From assembly GCF_004359985.1 (NCBI RefSeq), contig NZ_SMRO01000001.1:744001-808000 (forward strand): DNA of 64,000 nt, written 5' to 3'. This document shows positions 53,524 to 61,592 of this stretch, one piece after another. A model generated the notes under the pieces. It was not told the origin of the DNA. It saw only the letters and a program-made list of their open reading frames with translations, and did no database searches. The DNA comes from Paraburkholderia flava (lineage in GTDB: Bacteria; Pseudomonadota; Gammaproteobacteria; Burkholderiales; Burkholderiaceae). Position 1 is the stretch's first letter, and each line of letters starts with the position of its first letter. The position numbers and the translations under genes were made by a program.

Positions 53524-53579
53524 TAGGAGACGATATCGTCTTCGACCTTTACCCGATCGCCCTTACCGGCAAGCCATCC

Positions 53580-54782
53580 ATGACCCGGACCGATGCATCC
53601 TCCTCCCCGCCAGCCGTCGACACACCGACGATGCCCACAGGCCTGCGGCACGCGGACGACTCGCGCCCAGGTTACACGCGCAGACGACAACGCAACGCAT
53701 TCGTCTATTACGACACGTCGGGCCAGCGTATCCGCGATAAAGCGGAAATCGCACGCATCAATGCGCTCGTGATCCCTCCGGCCTATACCGACGTGTGGAT
53801 CTGCACAGACCCACGCGGCCATCTCCAGGCAACGGGCCGCGATGCACGCGGTCGCAAGCAGTATCGCTATCACCCGCGCTGGCGTGAGACACGCGATGCC
53901 GATAAATACGGTCGCATGCAGGCGTTCGGATGCGCGTTGCCGCGCATCCGGCGCCGCGTCAAACGCGATCTGAAACTCGCCGGCATGCCACGCGACAAGG
54001 TGATTGCCGCGGTCGTCGATCTGCTCGACACGACGTTGATCCGCATCGGCAGCCCCGAATACGCACGCGACAACCAGTCATACGGATTGACGACGTTGCG
54101 CAAGAAGCACGTCAAGATCGAAGCGGGCCAGGTGCGATTTCGCTTTAGCGGCAAGAGCGGCGTCGAGCACGACGTCACGGTCGACAATCCGCGCGTCAGG
54201 AAGATCGTGCGGCGCTGCGCGGAATTGCCGGGACACGAACTGTTCAAGTACCTCGACAGCGACGGCGAGCGGCATACGGTCGGCTCCGCGGATATCAACG
54301 ACTATCTGCGCGAAGCGAGCGGCGCGGACTTCACCGCGAAGGACTACCGGACGTGGGCGGGCAGCGTGTTCACGCTCGCGTCGCTGCGGCACGCTACGTG
54401 TGAAAGTCCGGCGGAAATACGGCGTCATGTCGTCGACACCGTGAAGGACGTCGCGGCGCTGCTGCGCAATACGCCTGCTGTGTGCCGCAAGTGCTACATC
54501 CATCCTGCGGTGCTCGCGGCTTTCGAAGCGGGTGCGCTAACGGGTCTCGTAACGGAGCGGGTGCGGCGCGGGATGAAATCGGATGAAGCGGCGCTCGCTG
54601 CACTGCTCGAACGCGCGGAACGGACGGCTCGCCGTGATGCGCGTCGCAACGCGAACGGTAGCCATGCAAACGCAAAAAGGGCAAAGCCTGCGGAAAAGAC
54701 ACGCCATATCGAACAGCCCGCGTCCGCTACGACTCGTCGTAAGCCGCCATCACGAGCCAGAGGTCGTGATCTTCATCCTTGA
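53580..54782 (+). CDS. Bacterial DNA topoisomerase IB
   Basis: A 400-residue type IB topoisomerase, of the poxvirus-like bacterial family. The catalytic set is visible: RKQYRYHPRWRE (Arg near 98 and Lys), KDYRTWAGS (Arg, near 258) and the nucleophile Tyr in RKCYIHP (about 307). It relaxes supercoils through a 3'-phosphotyrosine intermediate. The C-terminal 60 residues are Lys/Arg/Ala-rich. The last 56 bases overlap the convergent 97-residue gene. A ribosome site before the ATG is weak, so a nearby alternative start is possible. A sigma-54-type promoter candidate suggests stress induction. Confidence 0.93.
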   Translation: MTRTDASSSPPAVDTPTMPTGLRHADDSRPGYTRRRQRNAFVYYDTSGQRIRDKAEIARINALVIPPAYTDVWICTDPRGHLQATGRDARGRKQYRYHPRWRETRDADKYGRMQAFGCALPRIRRRVKRDLKLAGMPRDKVIAAVVDLLDTTLIRIGSPEYARDNQSYGLTTLRKKHVKIEAGQVRFRFSGKSGVEHDVTVDNPRVRKIVRRCAELPGHELFKYLDSDGERHTVGSADINDYLREASGADFTAKDYRTWAGSVFTLASLRHATCESPAEIRRHVVDTVKDVAALLRNTPAVCRKCYIHPAVLAAFEAGALTGLVTERVRRGMKSDEAALAALLERAERTARRDARRNANGSHANAKRAKPAEKTRHIEQPASATTRRKPPSRARGRDLHP

Positions 54783-55020
54783 TCTCGGCTGCGAGTGCAT
54801 ATGCGTCGCCGGGGCTGCAGGTTTGCGCGAGCATCGTCTGCGCAACCTCGCCGTTGCTGAACGCGCGATCGGTCAGACGACGCACCTCCTGCTTGCCTTC
54901 GAACATGTGCTCGTCCTTGCGATATACGAGCGTCTGCTGCTTCCATTCATGAAAGCAGGCTTCGACATGCTGGAAATCGCCGCCGCACACATTGGCCTGG
55001 TAGTGAATTTTCGATGCCAT
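54727..55020 (-). CDS. Hypothetical small protein, convergent overlap with topoisomerase
   Basis: A 97-residue soluble protein starting MASKIHYQANVCGGDFQHVE, with the aromatic and acidic segment HEWKQQTLVYRKDEHMFEGK and C-terminus EDHDLWLVMAAYDES. No family recognised. The start at 55020 follows AGAGGT. Its 3' end lies inside the topoisomerase gene on the opposite strand by 56 bases, which is unusual in this window, and its codons look normal. It follows the lipoprotein gene on the same strand after 192 bases. Confidence 0.72.
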   Translation of the reverse strand: MASKIHYQANVCGGDFQHVEACFHEWKQQTLVYRKDEHMFEGKQEVRRLTDRAFSNGEVAQTMLAQTCSPGDAYALAAEIKDEDHDLWLVMAAYDES

Positions 55021-55115
55021 GATTAAACCTCTTCGGCGCAGGCGTACTGCGCGCATCTGCCACTCTCTTGCCGTCTCGCAGCGTCGGAACACCAAGCCAG
55101 TCACTGCGTAAAACT

Positions 55116-55144
55116 GCGCGATGCCGCATGCCGCGGCATCGCGC
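55116..55144. repeat. 12-bp perfect hairpin between small genes
   Basis: GCGCGATGCCGC and GCGGCATCGCGC pair perfectly around a 5-base ATGCC loop. It lies downstream of the lipoprotein gene and upstream of the 97-residue protein gene on the minus strand. No T-run follows; it may be an attenuator, processing site or stabiliser. A second shorter inverted repeat, GCAGGGC/GCCCTGC, is next to it at 55153-55173. Confidence 0.5.
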
Positions 55145-55212
55145 GAATCCTTGCAGGGCGACTGCTGCCCTGCATGGGGCCGGCCGCGGACACTCCGCGG
55201 ACCGGAACGTCG

Positions 55213-55497
55213 TTACTGGCTCGCGCCCGACGCCGCAGCCGGTGCACTCGCGCCAGTGTCAGCCCCTGGTGCGCTTGCGCTCATATCGGCCGATGCACCC
55301 GCCGCCGGCGTGTTTGCGCTTGAATCCGCTGCGCCGCTGCTCGGCGAAGGCGCACTCATCGCACCGCTACTGCTCGCGCTGCTGTCGCTGCTCGAAGCAC
55401 TGTTGTCCGCACGCTTGCAGCCAGCTGCGCCGAGCGTGACGAGCGCGATCGATGCGATCACGAGAACGTTCTTCATCTGGATCGTGTTCAGCTTCAT
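55213..55497 (-). CDS. Small Ser/Ala-rich lipoprotein
   Basis: A 94-residue lipoprotein. The signal peptide is MKNVLVIASIALVTLGAAGC with lipobox LGAAGC ending at about residue 27; the mature part is almost only Ser, Ala, Asp, Gly and Pro and likely an extended, disordered tether. The start at 55497 follows GGAGGG. It has the best-matching sigma-54 promoter in the region (55539-55554). No family recognised. Confidence 0.85.
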   Translation of the reverse strand: MKLNTIQMKNVLVIASIALVTLGAAGCKRADNSASSSDSSASSSGAMSAPSPSSGAADSSANTPAAGASADMSASAPGADTGASAPAAASGASQ

Positions 55498-55538
55498 TGC
55501 AAGCCCTCCTGGCTTTGGTGGCAACCCGATTACGATGG

Positions 55539-55554
55539 AGCAAGCACCGTGCCT
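55539..55554 (-). promoter_or_regulatory. Sigma-54 promoter before small lipoprotein
   Basis: Minus strand AGGCACGGTGCTTGCT contains the full GGCACG-N4-TTGC(T) consensus with exact GG-N10-GC spacing; it is 42 bases upstream of the start at 55497. Of the elements found here this is the closest match. Confidence 0.7.
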
Positions 55555-55791
55555 TCCGCCACACGAATGTGCGGGCCAGACCCTGTGTACGTCGCGTGAC
55601 GAGGCAGGCCATGTTCTTCGCGGTGCGGTAGGCGGCCGGAGAACGGCGGTAAATTACACAGGCCGACGTAATTCCTTCGCCCCTCTTTTTGCACCGTATG
55701 TGGGTCAACTGGCGATTCGCGTGTGGATTTGCGTGTAGCGCGCTGCCACGCGAATCGTGTAACGTCGGCTTTCTTCCACGGAGAACCCATC

Positions 55792-56466
55792 ATGCGCATC
55801 GAAACGTCCTTCCTGTTCGACCTCGACGGCACGCTGGTCGACAGCGTCTATCAACACGTGCTCGCGTGGAAGGAGGCGCTCGACTCGGAAGGGATCGAGC
55901 TTTCGGTGTGGCGCATTCATCGCAAGATCGGCATGAGCGGCGGGCTGTTCACGAATCAGTTGCTGCGCGAAACCGGCGGCGACATCAGCGCGGAACGGGT
56001 GGACCGGTTGCGTCGCGCGCATGCGGACGCCTATACGCGGATGCGCGCGCAGGTATGTCCGCTGCCGGGTGCGCGAGCGCTGCTCGATGCGCTGACGCAG
56101 GCCGGCACGCGTTGGGCCGTCGCAACGAGCGGCCGGATGGAAACCGCACGCCTGAATCTTGAGGCACTGGGTATCGATCCGGCGAAGTCGGTGATCGTCA
56201 CACGCGATGACGTGAAGTACGCGAAGCCCGACCCGGATCTGTTCGTCGCCGCCGCGCATCGGTTGGGCGTGCCGATCGAACACGCGGTCGTCGTCGGCGA
56301 CAGCATCTGGGACATGCTCGCGGCACGCCGCTGTCGTGCGCTGGGCGTAGGGCTGCTGTCCGGCGGCTATGGAATGGAGGAACTGGAACGCTCGGGCGCA
56401 TTGCGCGTGTATGAAGACCCCGCGGATCTGCTGCTGCATCTCGACGAGGTTGCCGCGCGGCCTTAA
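55792..56466 (+). CDS. HAD superfamily hydrolase (phosphoglycolate-phosphatase-like)
   Basis: A 224-residue HAD phosphatase. Motif I is FDLDGTLVDS (about 9-18; nucleophile and acid Asp), motif II ATSG near 109, motif III KPDPDLF near 143 with Lys, and motif IV GDSIWDM near 167. The helical cap between motifs I and II makes it subclass I, like phosphoglycolate and sugar-phosphate phosphatases; the substrate is unknown. The start at 55792 follows GGAGAACCC. It lies 97 bases before the PRC-barrel gene. Confidence 0.92.
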   Translation: MRIETSFLFDLDGTLVDSVYQHVLAWKEALDSEGIELSVWRIHRKIGMSGGLFTNQLLRETGGDISAERVDRLRRAHADAYTRMRAQVCPLPGARALLDALTQAGTRWAVATSGRMETARLNLEALGIDPAKSVIVTRDDVKYAKPDPDLFVAAAHRLGVPIEHAVVVGDSIWDMLAARRCRALGVGLLSGGYGMEELERSGALRVYEDPADLLLHLDEVAARP

Positions 56467-56506
56467 GCGTTCTTGCCAGACCTTCCCGTTCCGCGACCGA
56501 TTCTCG

Positions 56507-56522
56507 CGGAACGGCGTTTGCT
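56507..56522 (+). promoter_or_regulatory. Candidate sigma-54 promoter for PRC-barrel protein
   Basis: CGGAACGGCGTTTGCT has ACG, TTTGC and exact GG-N10-GC spacing, with A for C after GG. It lies 41 bases upstream of the start at 56563 and 40 bases after the HAD gene stop. Confidence 0.55.
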
Positions 56523-56562
56523 GTATCGCTTGAACGTCACACCTCGAATCGGGAGATCCCTC

Positions 56563-57111
56563 ATGACCCAGCAGCTCAACCATCCCTCGCCTGTCGCGGA
56601 CACGGGCGCACGCATCGTCGGCAAAGGCAGCGCGACCGCCGACGGTCCCGGCCCGAGCGTAATGGCCGCCTCGACACTCGACGGCAACAAGGTGCTCAGC
56701 ACCGACGGCGACGACGTCGGCAAGGTGAAGGACATCATGCTCGACGTGCGAAGCGGACGGATCGCGTACGTCGTGCTGTCGAGCGGCGGCTTTCTCGGTA
56801 TCGGCGACAAACTGCTCGCGATTCCGTGGAGCGCGCTCACGCTCGATACCGGACGCAAATGCTTCGTGCTGTCGATTTCGTCGGAGCGGGTGAAAAACGC
56901 GCCGGGCTTCGACAAGGAGCACTGGCCTTCGATGGCGGACCAGACGTGGGCTACTTCCGTTCATCAGTACTACGGCATCGAGCCTTACTGGAGCGATGAC
57001 GGCGACGCACGCGACCGTTCGCGTGCGCAGCCGCCACGCGACGATCTCGGCGTCGGCGACATTCCGGCGGGGTCGTCGGATGCGCCGGAGGCGGGGGGCG
57101 TGAAGCTCTGA
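56563..57111 (+). CDS. PRC-barrel domain stress protein
   Basis: A 182-residue soluble protein with a PRC-barrel fold (about 38-110): VMAASTLDGNKVLSTDGDDV, VGKVKDIMLDVRSGRIAYVV and LLAIPWSALTLD are the usual signature strands. The C-terminal 70 residues (with W/Y-rich HQYYGIEPYWSDD) are an extra segment. PRC-barrel proteins bind RNA, photosynthetic reaction centres or other partners; bacterial stand-alone copies are stress-linked, role unclear. The start follows GGGAG. It has its own terminator. Confidence 0.9.
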   Translation: MTQQLNHPSPVADTGARIVGKGSATADGPGPSVMAASTLDGNKVLSTDGDDVGKVKDIMLDVRSGRIAYVVLSSGGFLGIGDKLLAIPWSALTLDTGRKCFVLSISSERVKNAPGFDKEHWPSMADQTWATSVHQYYGIEPYWSDDGDARDRSRAQPPRDDLGVGDIPAGSSDAPEAGGVKL

Positions 57112-57127
57112 GCATGTAGCTGTACAC

Positions 57128-57151
57128 GGCGCCCCATTGCGGGCGCCTTTT
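57128..57151 (+). terminator. Terminator after PRC-barrel gene
   Basis: GGCGCCC and GGGCGCC form a 7-base-pair stem with a 6-base loop, followed by TTTT; it begins 17 bases after the stop. Confidence 0.85.
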
Positions 57152-57183
57152 CGTCCCCCAAGGCTCGGCGCGCGACCCAACAC

Positions 57184-57199
57184 GGGCACACCCCTTGCG
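57184..57199 (+). promoter_or_regulatory. Candidate sigma-54 promoter for DUF3175 gene
   Basis: GGGCACACCCCTTGCG carries GGCAC and TTGC with exact GG-N10-GC spacing. It lies 41 bases upstream of the start at 57240 and just after the previous terminator. Confidence 0.6.
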
Positions 57200-57239
57200 C
57201 GCCTCCTCCGCATCGCTTCACTTTTTGCGAGGAGCCACG

Positions 57240-57638
57240 ATGACTACCCGGAAATCGAAGCACCCGACCCAACACCCTTCCACGCGCGGCAAGTCTGGCC
57301 ATCCGCCGCGTCAGCGTCACGCCCAGGCAAACGCAGCACACACGGCACGCGCATCCGCAAACAGCAACCATCGCTGGTCGCATCACGTGATGGAAACCAG
57401 CGACGCGATGGACATCGAAGGCGACATCTTCAAGTCCGGCAGCGCCGAGGCCATCGCGCAGTCGCTGAAACGCTCGTCGACGCATAGCCGTCGCCGCAAG
57501 GGCACGCCGTTCCAGTCCGCGATGTCGATGCTCAATTTCTACATCAACCGCGCGGGTCACAATCTGCCGAAGACACGCAAGGTGACGCTGCAACAGGCCA
57601 AGCGCAAACTCCGCGAAGCGTTTGGACGTGCGCCCTGA
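57240..57638 (+). CDS. DUF3175 family protein
   Basis: A 132-residue basic protein. The first 40 residues are a Ser/His/Arg/Ala-rich tail; the DUF3175 core (about 45-130) reads WSHHVMETSDAMDIEGDIFK, KRSSTHSRRRKGTPFQSAMS and LNFYINRAGHNLP, and ends in KAK-type helices. Its high basic charge and small size suggest nucleic-acid binding, but that is not shown. The start follows AGGAG. It lies 60 bases before the antiporter gene and may be co-transcribed with it from the sigma-54-type promoter. Confidence 0.9.
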   Translation: MTTRKSKHPTQHPSTRGKSGHPPRQRHAQANAAHTARASANSNHRWSHHVMETSDAMDIEGDIFKSGSAEAIAQSLKRSSTHSRRRKGTPFQSAMSMLNFYINRAGHNLPKTRKVTLQQAKRKLREAFGRAP

Positions 57639-57698
57639 TGCTGCACCCGCGCCGCATACGACGCACCGCCGAATCAAGCTACCAATCGACGAGCCGCG

Positions 57699-59024
57699 AT
57701 GCATGAGAACGCCTGGTTCCTGATCGTCGGCGCGGTGCTCGTGTTCATGGGCATCGCGGCAACCACGCTGAAGCGGCTGCCGTGCAGCGCCGCGATGTTC
57801 TATCTGGCGATCGGCTACGCGCTGGGGCCGTCGGGCGCGGGCCTGCTCGTCCTCGATGCCGTGCGCGACGCACCGCTGCTGCGCCTGCTCACCGAAGTCG
57901 CGTTGCTCGTCTCGCTGTTCGCAATCGGCCTGCGATTGCGGGTGCCGCTGTTCGACCGATTGTGGGCGTTGCCGCTGCGACTCGGCTTCGTCGCGATGGT
58001 GTTGACGGTGCCGCTCGTCGCGGCGTTCGGCGTGTACGTGCTGCAACTCGCGTGGGGACCGGCGCTGCTGCTTGCCGCGATCCTCGCACCGACCGACCCG
58101 GTGCTCGCACACGACGTCCAGGTGCAGAATCCCGGCGACGTCGATCTGCTGCGTTTTGCGCTATCGGGCGAAGGCGGTCTGAACGACGGCATTGCGTTGC
58201 CGTTCGCGTTGCTCGGGCTCATGTGGTGCGCCGCGCCTTCAGCCAGCGGTGCCGACGCGATCACGTGGTCTTTCGCGGGCAGCGTGCTGTGGGGTGTCGT
58301 CGGTGCGCTCGTGGTCGGCGGGACGCTGGGCTGGGCGGCCACGCATATGGTGACGTGGCTGCGGACGCGTCACGAGCAGGCGCTCGGACTCGAAGGCTTC
58401 TTCGCGCTCGGCCTGATCGAACTCGCGTACGGCGTTGCGCAGATCGCGCACACGTATGGCTTTCTCGCCGTGTTCGCAGCCGGCGTCGCGATGCGACGCG
58501 TCGAGCAGCGCGCGAGCGGCGACCGCTCGCCGCACGAAGCGATCGGTGCGATCGATGCGCAGGACGTCACCGCGACCGCCGCCGATCCGCAAAAAGCCCA
58601 TGCGTATATGGCGGAATCGGTGCTCGGCTTCACGATCGAACTCGAGCGTATTGCCGAAATGGCGGTGATGACGATGATCGGTGCCACGCTATCCGGTCTA
58701 CCGCAGCAGCACATCGCGCTGCTCACGTGGAACAACGCGGCGCTCGTCGCCGTGCTGTTCCTGATCGTGCGTCCCGTTGCTGCCGAACTGTCGTTGACGG
58801 GGTCGAGCGCGTCGCGGGCGCAGCGGCGTCTGGTCAGCTGGTTCGGCATTCGCGGAATCGGCTCGTTCTACTACCTCGCATTCGCGCTCGAACGCGATCG
58901 CAGCGCGCAGATCGCGGCGCTCGTGTCGCCGGTGCTGGCCGTGGTTGCGGCATCGGTCATCGTGCATGGCGTGTCGGCGACGCCGCTAATGAAGCGCTAC
59001 CGGATGCGAGATTCGTCGCAGTAG
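57699..59024 (+). CDS. CPA1-family sodium/proton antiporter (NhaP-like)
   Basis: A 441-residue inner-membrane transporter with about 12 helices. The ion-binding helix reads LAPTDPVLAHDVQV (about 128-141; the acidic DP pair) and SGEGGLNDGIALP (about 155-167) matches the CPA1 signature. It should exchange sodium or potassium for protons in pH and salt stress. A short basic C-terminus follows. It probably shares a transcript with the DUF3175 gene 60 bases upstream and converges on a response regulator. Confidence 0.92.
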   Translation: MHENAWFLIVGAVLVFMGIAATTLKRLPCSAAMFYLAIGYALGPSGAGLLVLDAVRDAPLLRLLTEVALLVSLFAIGLRLRVPLFDRLWALPLRLGFVAMVLTVPLVAAFGVYVLQLAWGPALLLAAILAPTDPVLAHDVQVQNPGDVDLLRFALSGEGGLNDGIALPFALLGLMWCAAPSASGADAITWSFAGSVLWGVVGALVVGGTLGWAATHMVTWLRTRHEQALGLEGFFALGLIELAYGVAQIAHTYGFLAVFAAGVAMRRVEQRASGDRSPHEAIGAIDAQDVTATAADPQKAHAYMAESVLGFTIELERIAEMAVMTMIGATLSGLPQQHIALLTWNNAALVAVLFLIVRPVAAELSLTGSSASRAQRRLVSWFGIRGIGSFYYLAFALERDRSAQIAALVSPVLAVVAASVIVHGVSATPLMKRYRMRDSSQ

Positions 59025-59081
59025 TGCGTCGACACAGCCACACGCCCAACGTCGCGCAGTTTTTGCAACCGTCGTGCAAGT

Positions 59082-59564
59082 TCACGACGCGCCGCCCGTG
59101 GGTCGCGCGGTGGCGACTTCGAGCACACGCAGCAGCCGCTGCGGCGTGAGCGGCTTCGCGCAGTGCGCATCGAAGCCCGCCTCCTTCGCGCGCTCGCGAT
59201 CGCCGCTCGATGCAAATGCGGTACATGCAATCAGCAGCATGTGCCCGGTCGCGGGATCGGCACGCAAACGACGCGCGAGCTGCAACCCGTCGAGTCCCGG
59301 CATCGCGATGTCCAGCACGACCGCGAACGGCTGCCATGCGCCGGCCAGTGCGCAGGCTTCGCGCGGGTCGTTCAACGTGCGGCATTCAAAGCCGTCAGCG
59401 TCCAGCAGCAACTGCAGCGCGTCGGCCGCTTCGCAATAGTCGTCGACGACCAGCACGCGGCGGTGGTCGGTCATTGCACGTGCAATCGGACGCCATAGCA
59501 CGACGTCGTCGTTCGAGTACGCATCGTGTGACGCGTCGCCGGGTGATCCGGGTGTCCCGCTCAT
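59082..59564 (-). CDS. Single-domain response regulator
   Basis: A 160-residue CheY-like receiver. VLVVDDYCEAADAL supplies the acidic pair (about 38-41), VLDIAMPGLDGLQLA the phospho-Asp (about 84) and CAKPLT the conserved Lys (about 137). There is no output domain, so it probably passes or takes phosphate in a relay, or binds a partner. The first 30 residues are variable; the start follows GGGAGG. The closest partner by content is the hybrid kinase at 11-16 kb, but no link is shown. A sigma-54-type element is upstream. Confidence 0.9.
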   Translation of the reverse strand: MSGTPGSPGDASHDAYSNDDVVLWRPIARAMTDHRRVLVVDDYCEAADALQLLLDADGFECRTLNDPREACALAGAWQPFAVVLDIAMPGLDGLQLARRLRADPATGHMLLIACTAFASSGDRERAKEAGFDAHCAKPLTPQRLLRVLEVATARPTGGAS

Positions 59565-59606
59565 TGCTTTCCTCCCTGTGGCGGCTGGGCGCCAGACGGA
59601 GTTGAG

Positions 59607-59622
59607 CGCAAGTTGTGCGCCC
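59607..59622 (-). promoter_or_regulatory. Candidate sigma-54 promoter for receiver protein
   Basis: Minus strand GGGCGCACAACTTGCG keeps GGC and TTGC with exact GG-N10-GC spacing; the A of GGCAC is G. It is 43 bases upstream of the start at 59564. Confidence 0.4.
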
Positions 59623-59675
59623 GGGGTGTGCGGGTGCGCTTACGAGTCAGCCGCGAAACTGCATGCGACGTGCGC

Positions 59676-59691
59676 CGGTACGCGGCTTGCT
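59676..59691 (+). promoter_or_regulatory. Candidate sigma-54 promoter for DUF4142 gene
   Basis: CGGTACGCGGCTTGCT has GG, ACG and TTGC with exact GG-N10-GC spacing, with T for C after GG. It lies 57 bases upstream of the start at 59748. Confidence 0.5.
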
Positions 59692-59747
59692 GATTCGAAG
59701 ATGTTTTCCGCGTCCCACGCGGATCGATCGTTCCCGATGGAGGATTC

Positions 59748-60317
59748 ATGAAGCTAGCCACTACCACGCTCGCTACGCTCACCGTTGCCGCAGCCGCGGG
59801 CATGCTGCCGTTGCCTTTCGTCGCTTCGTCGGCGTTTGCGCAGACCGATGCCGCGTCGACGACCTCAGCGAACGCGCTGCCGGATGCGGATCGACAGTTC
59901 GTGCAAACCGCGTCTGCGGCAGGCTCGACGGAAATCGACGCGGCAAAACTTGCGTTGCATCAGTCGAACGATGCCGACGTGAAGTCGTTCGCGCGTCACA
60001 TGATCGTCGATCATACGAAGCTCGCCGCCCAGTTGAAGATGGCCGCGCCGCACGGCGTATCGATACCGAAGGACAATGCCGATCAGCAGGCGCTCGACGC
60101 GCTGAAGCCGTTGAAGGGCAAGGACTTCGACACGGCCTATGTGCAAAAGCTCGCGGTGCAGGGTCATAAGGACGCCGTCGCGGTGTTCCAGGACGAAGCG
60201 TCGAACGGTCAGAACGCGAGCCTGAAGAAAGCCGCGCAAAAGGCGCTGCCGACGATCCAGCATCACTACAAGATGGCGCAGGCGCTTGCGCAGAAGAAGG
60301 GCATCGCGGCGCAGTGA
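59748..60317 (+). CDS. DUF4142 family exported protein
   Basis: A 189-residue exported, helical protein. The signal peptide (about 1-31, ending AFA-Q) precedes a ferritin-like DUF4142 domain: DADRQFVQTASAAGSTEIDA, KSFARHMIVDHTKLAAQLK and HKDAVAVFQDEASNGQNASL. His and acidic residues on these helices recall a bundle metal site. The family is linked to acid and envelope stress and is common in Burkholderiales. The start follows GGAGG. It converges on the DJ-1/AraC regulator without a clear terminator. Confidence 0.92.
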   Translation: MKLATTTLATLTVAAAAGMLPLPFVASSAFAQTDAASTTSANALPDADRQFVQTASAAGSTEIDAAKLALHQSNDADVKSFARHMIVDHTKLAAQLKMAAPHGVSIPKDNADQQALDALKPLKGKDFDTAYVQKLAVQGHKDAVAVFQDEASNGQNASLKKAAQKALPTIQHHYKMAQALAQKKGIAAQ

Positions 60318-60447
60318 ATGCAATCTCGCGCAGCAACCTGCCACGCTCGATGTCTGCCGGCGCTGCGCGCTAGGGCATGACGCTACGCAGGCGGTCTGGG
60401 GTATGGGTTCCGCCGCTCATTCGCGACGTGAACCCGAAGCGCTCGAA

Positions 60448-61413
60448 TCACCGCAACTCCGCACGAAGATCCCGCACACCCCGTCCCAACCGATCACGCA
60501 ACAGCACACGCAACGTGCGGCCATCGGCATAACCGACCTCGGCCGCGATCGCATCGATGTCGAGACCGCTGCCGTGCAGCAGCGACTGTGCATGCTCGAC
60601 ACGCAGATCCTGAAAGTACGCGAGCGGCGACTTGCCGAGCACAGCGGTGCAGCGTCGTTGCAACGTGCGCGCGCTCGTCGCCAGTGCGGCAGCAGCTTCG
60701 TCCAGCGAGAACCCCTGGTTCAGGTGTTTTCTCGCCCACCGCTCGAAGCGATGAATCAACGGATCAGCCTGCGACAGATGATTCGGAATGATGTACGCCG
60801 CCTGCGAAGAGCGCAGATCGGCGAGCAGGTAGCGCGACACGACGCTCGCCAGCTCGGGGCTCGCTTTCTGGATCAACCACAGCGCGAGATCAAGATGCCC
60901 CATCGCCGCGCCGGCCGTGACGCCGATGTCGGACGGCACGAGCATGCGCGACTCGTCGAGCTTCACCTTCGGATAGCGTTGCCGGAACAGCGGCGCGAGC
61001 CACCACGTCGTCGTCGCTTCGCGATGATCGAGCAGCCCGGCTTCCGCGAGAAAAAACGTCCCGATGCAGGACGCGGCAATCTGCACGCCTTCGGCATGCC
61101 ACTTCAATAGCTGCGCCCTCACCTGCTTCATGTCCGCTCGCGCGAGCGCCGGAACCAGCAGCTCGGGCGTGCCGGTGTTCAGCGCAGGCACGATCACCCA
61201 GTCGGGCTTCGAATCCTGCGGGACGGGTTGCACGGGTATCGGAAAGCCCTGGCCGGAGCGCACCTTCTTTCGCACACCGACGATCGACACGTCGAAGTGC
61301 GGCGACCCGCCCATCAGTTTGGCCGAGAACTTGTTGGCGAGCGTGAACGCGTCGAGCGGCGCGGTGAGGCCGGTGTCGAACACACCGTCGAGAGCAAGGA
61401 TCTGGATGCGCAT
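60448..61413 (-). CDS. GlxA-type AraC regulator with DJ-1-like sensor domain
   Basis: A 321-residue transcription factor. The N-terminal DJ-1/PfpI-like domain (about 1-180) has ASCIGTFFLAEAGLLDHREA, the typical Cys-containing nucleophile elbow of this family. The AraC DNA-binding domain follows (about 220-318): SLDEAAAALATSARTLQRRC and DIDAIAAEVGYADGRTLRVL. Such GATase1-AraC proteins often regulate amine, betaine or aldehyde metabolism. It is divergent from the small gene at 61593 with a 179-base spacer and may control the paralogous pair there. Confidence 0.92.
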   Translation of the reverse strand: MRIQILALDGVFDTGLTAPLDAFTLANKFSAKLMGGSPHFDVSIVGVRKKVRSGQGFPIPVQPVPQDSKPDWVIVPALNTGTPELLVPALARADMKQVRAQLLKWHAEGVQIAASCIGTFFLAEAGLLDHREATTTWWLAPLFRQRYPKVKLDESRMLVPSDIGVTAGAAMGHLDLALWLIQKASPELASVVSRYLLADLRSSQAAYIIPNHLSQADPLIHRFERWARKHLNQGFSLDEAAAALATSARTLQRRCTAVLGKSPLAYFQDLRVEHAQSLLHGSGLDIDAIAAEVGYADGRTLRVLLRDRLGRGVRDLRAELR

Positions 61414-61592
61414 GGCGAGATCGATTCAAAAGTGACCTGTTACGACGGTAGCGGATTTTTCGTTCCCAAGCCAGTTTTTACGTCATTTCGACTGGCGCGA
61501 ATGACCATAAAGTTGGCAGTTACGCCGCTATCGAATGGGCTGTCCGATCGCTAGTATCAACTCCGCCACTCAACCCCAACGAGGAAACGTTC

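Noticed and set aside
55021..55130. Sigma-54 site before the 97-residue gene
   Set aside because: Only a GG-N10-GC with TGGC instead of TTGC was found; too weak to list.
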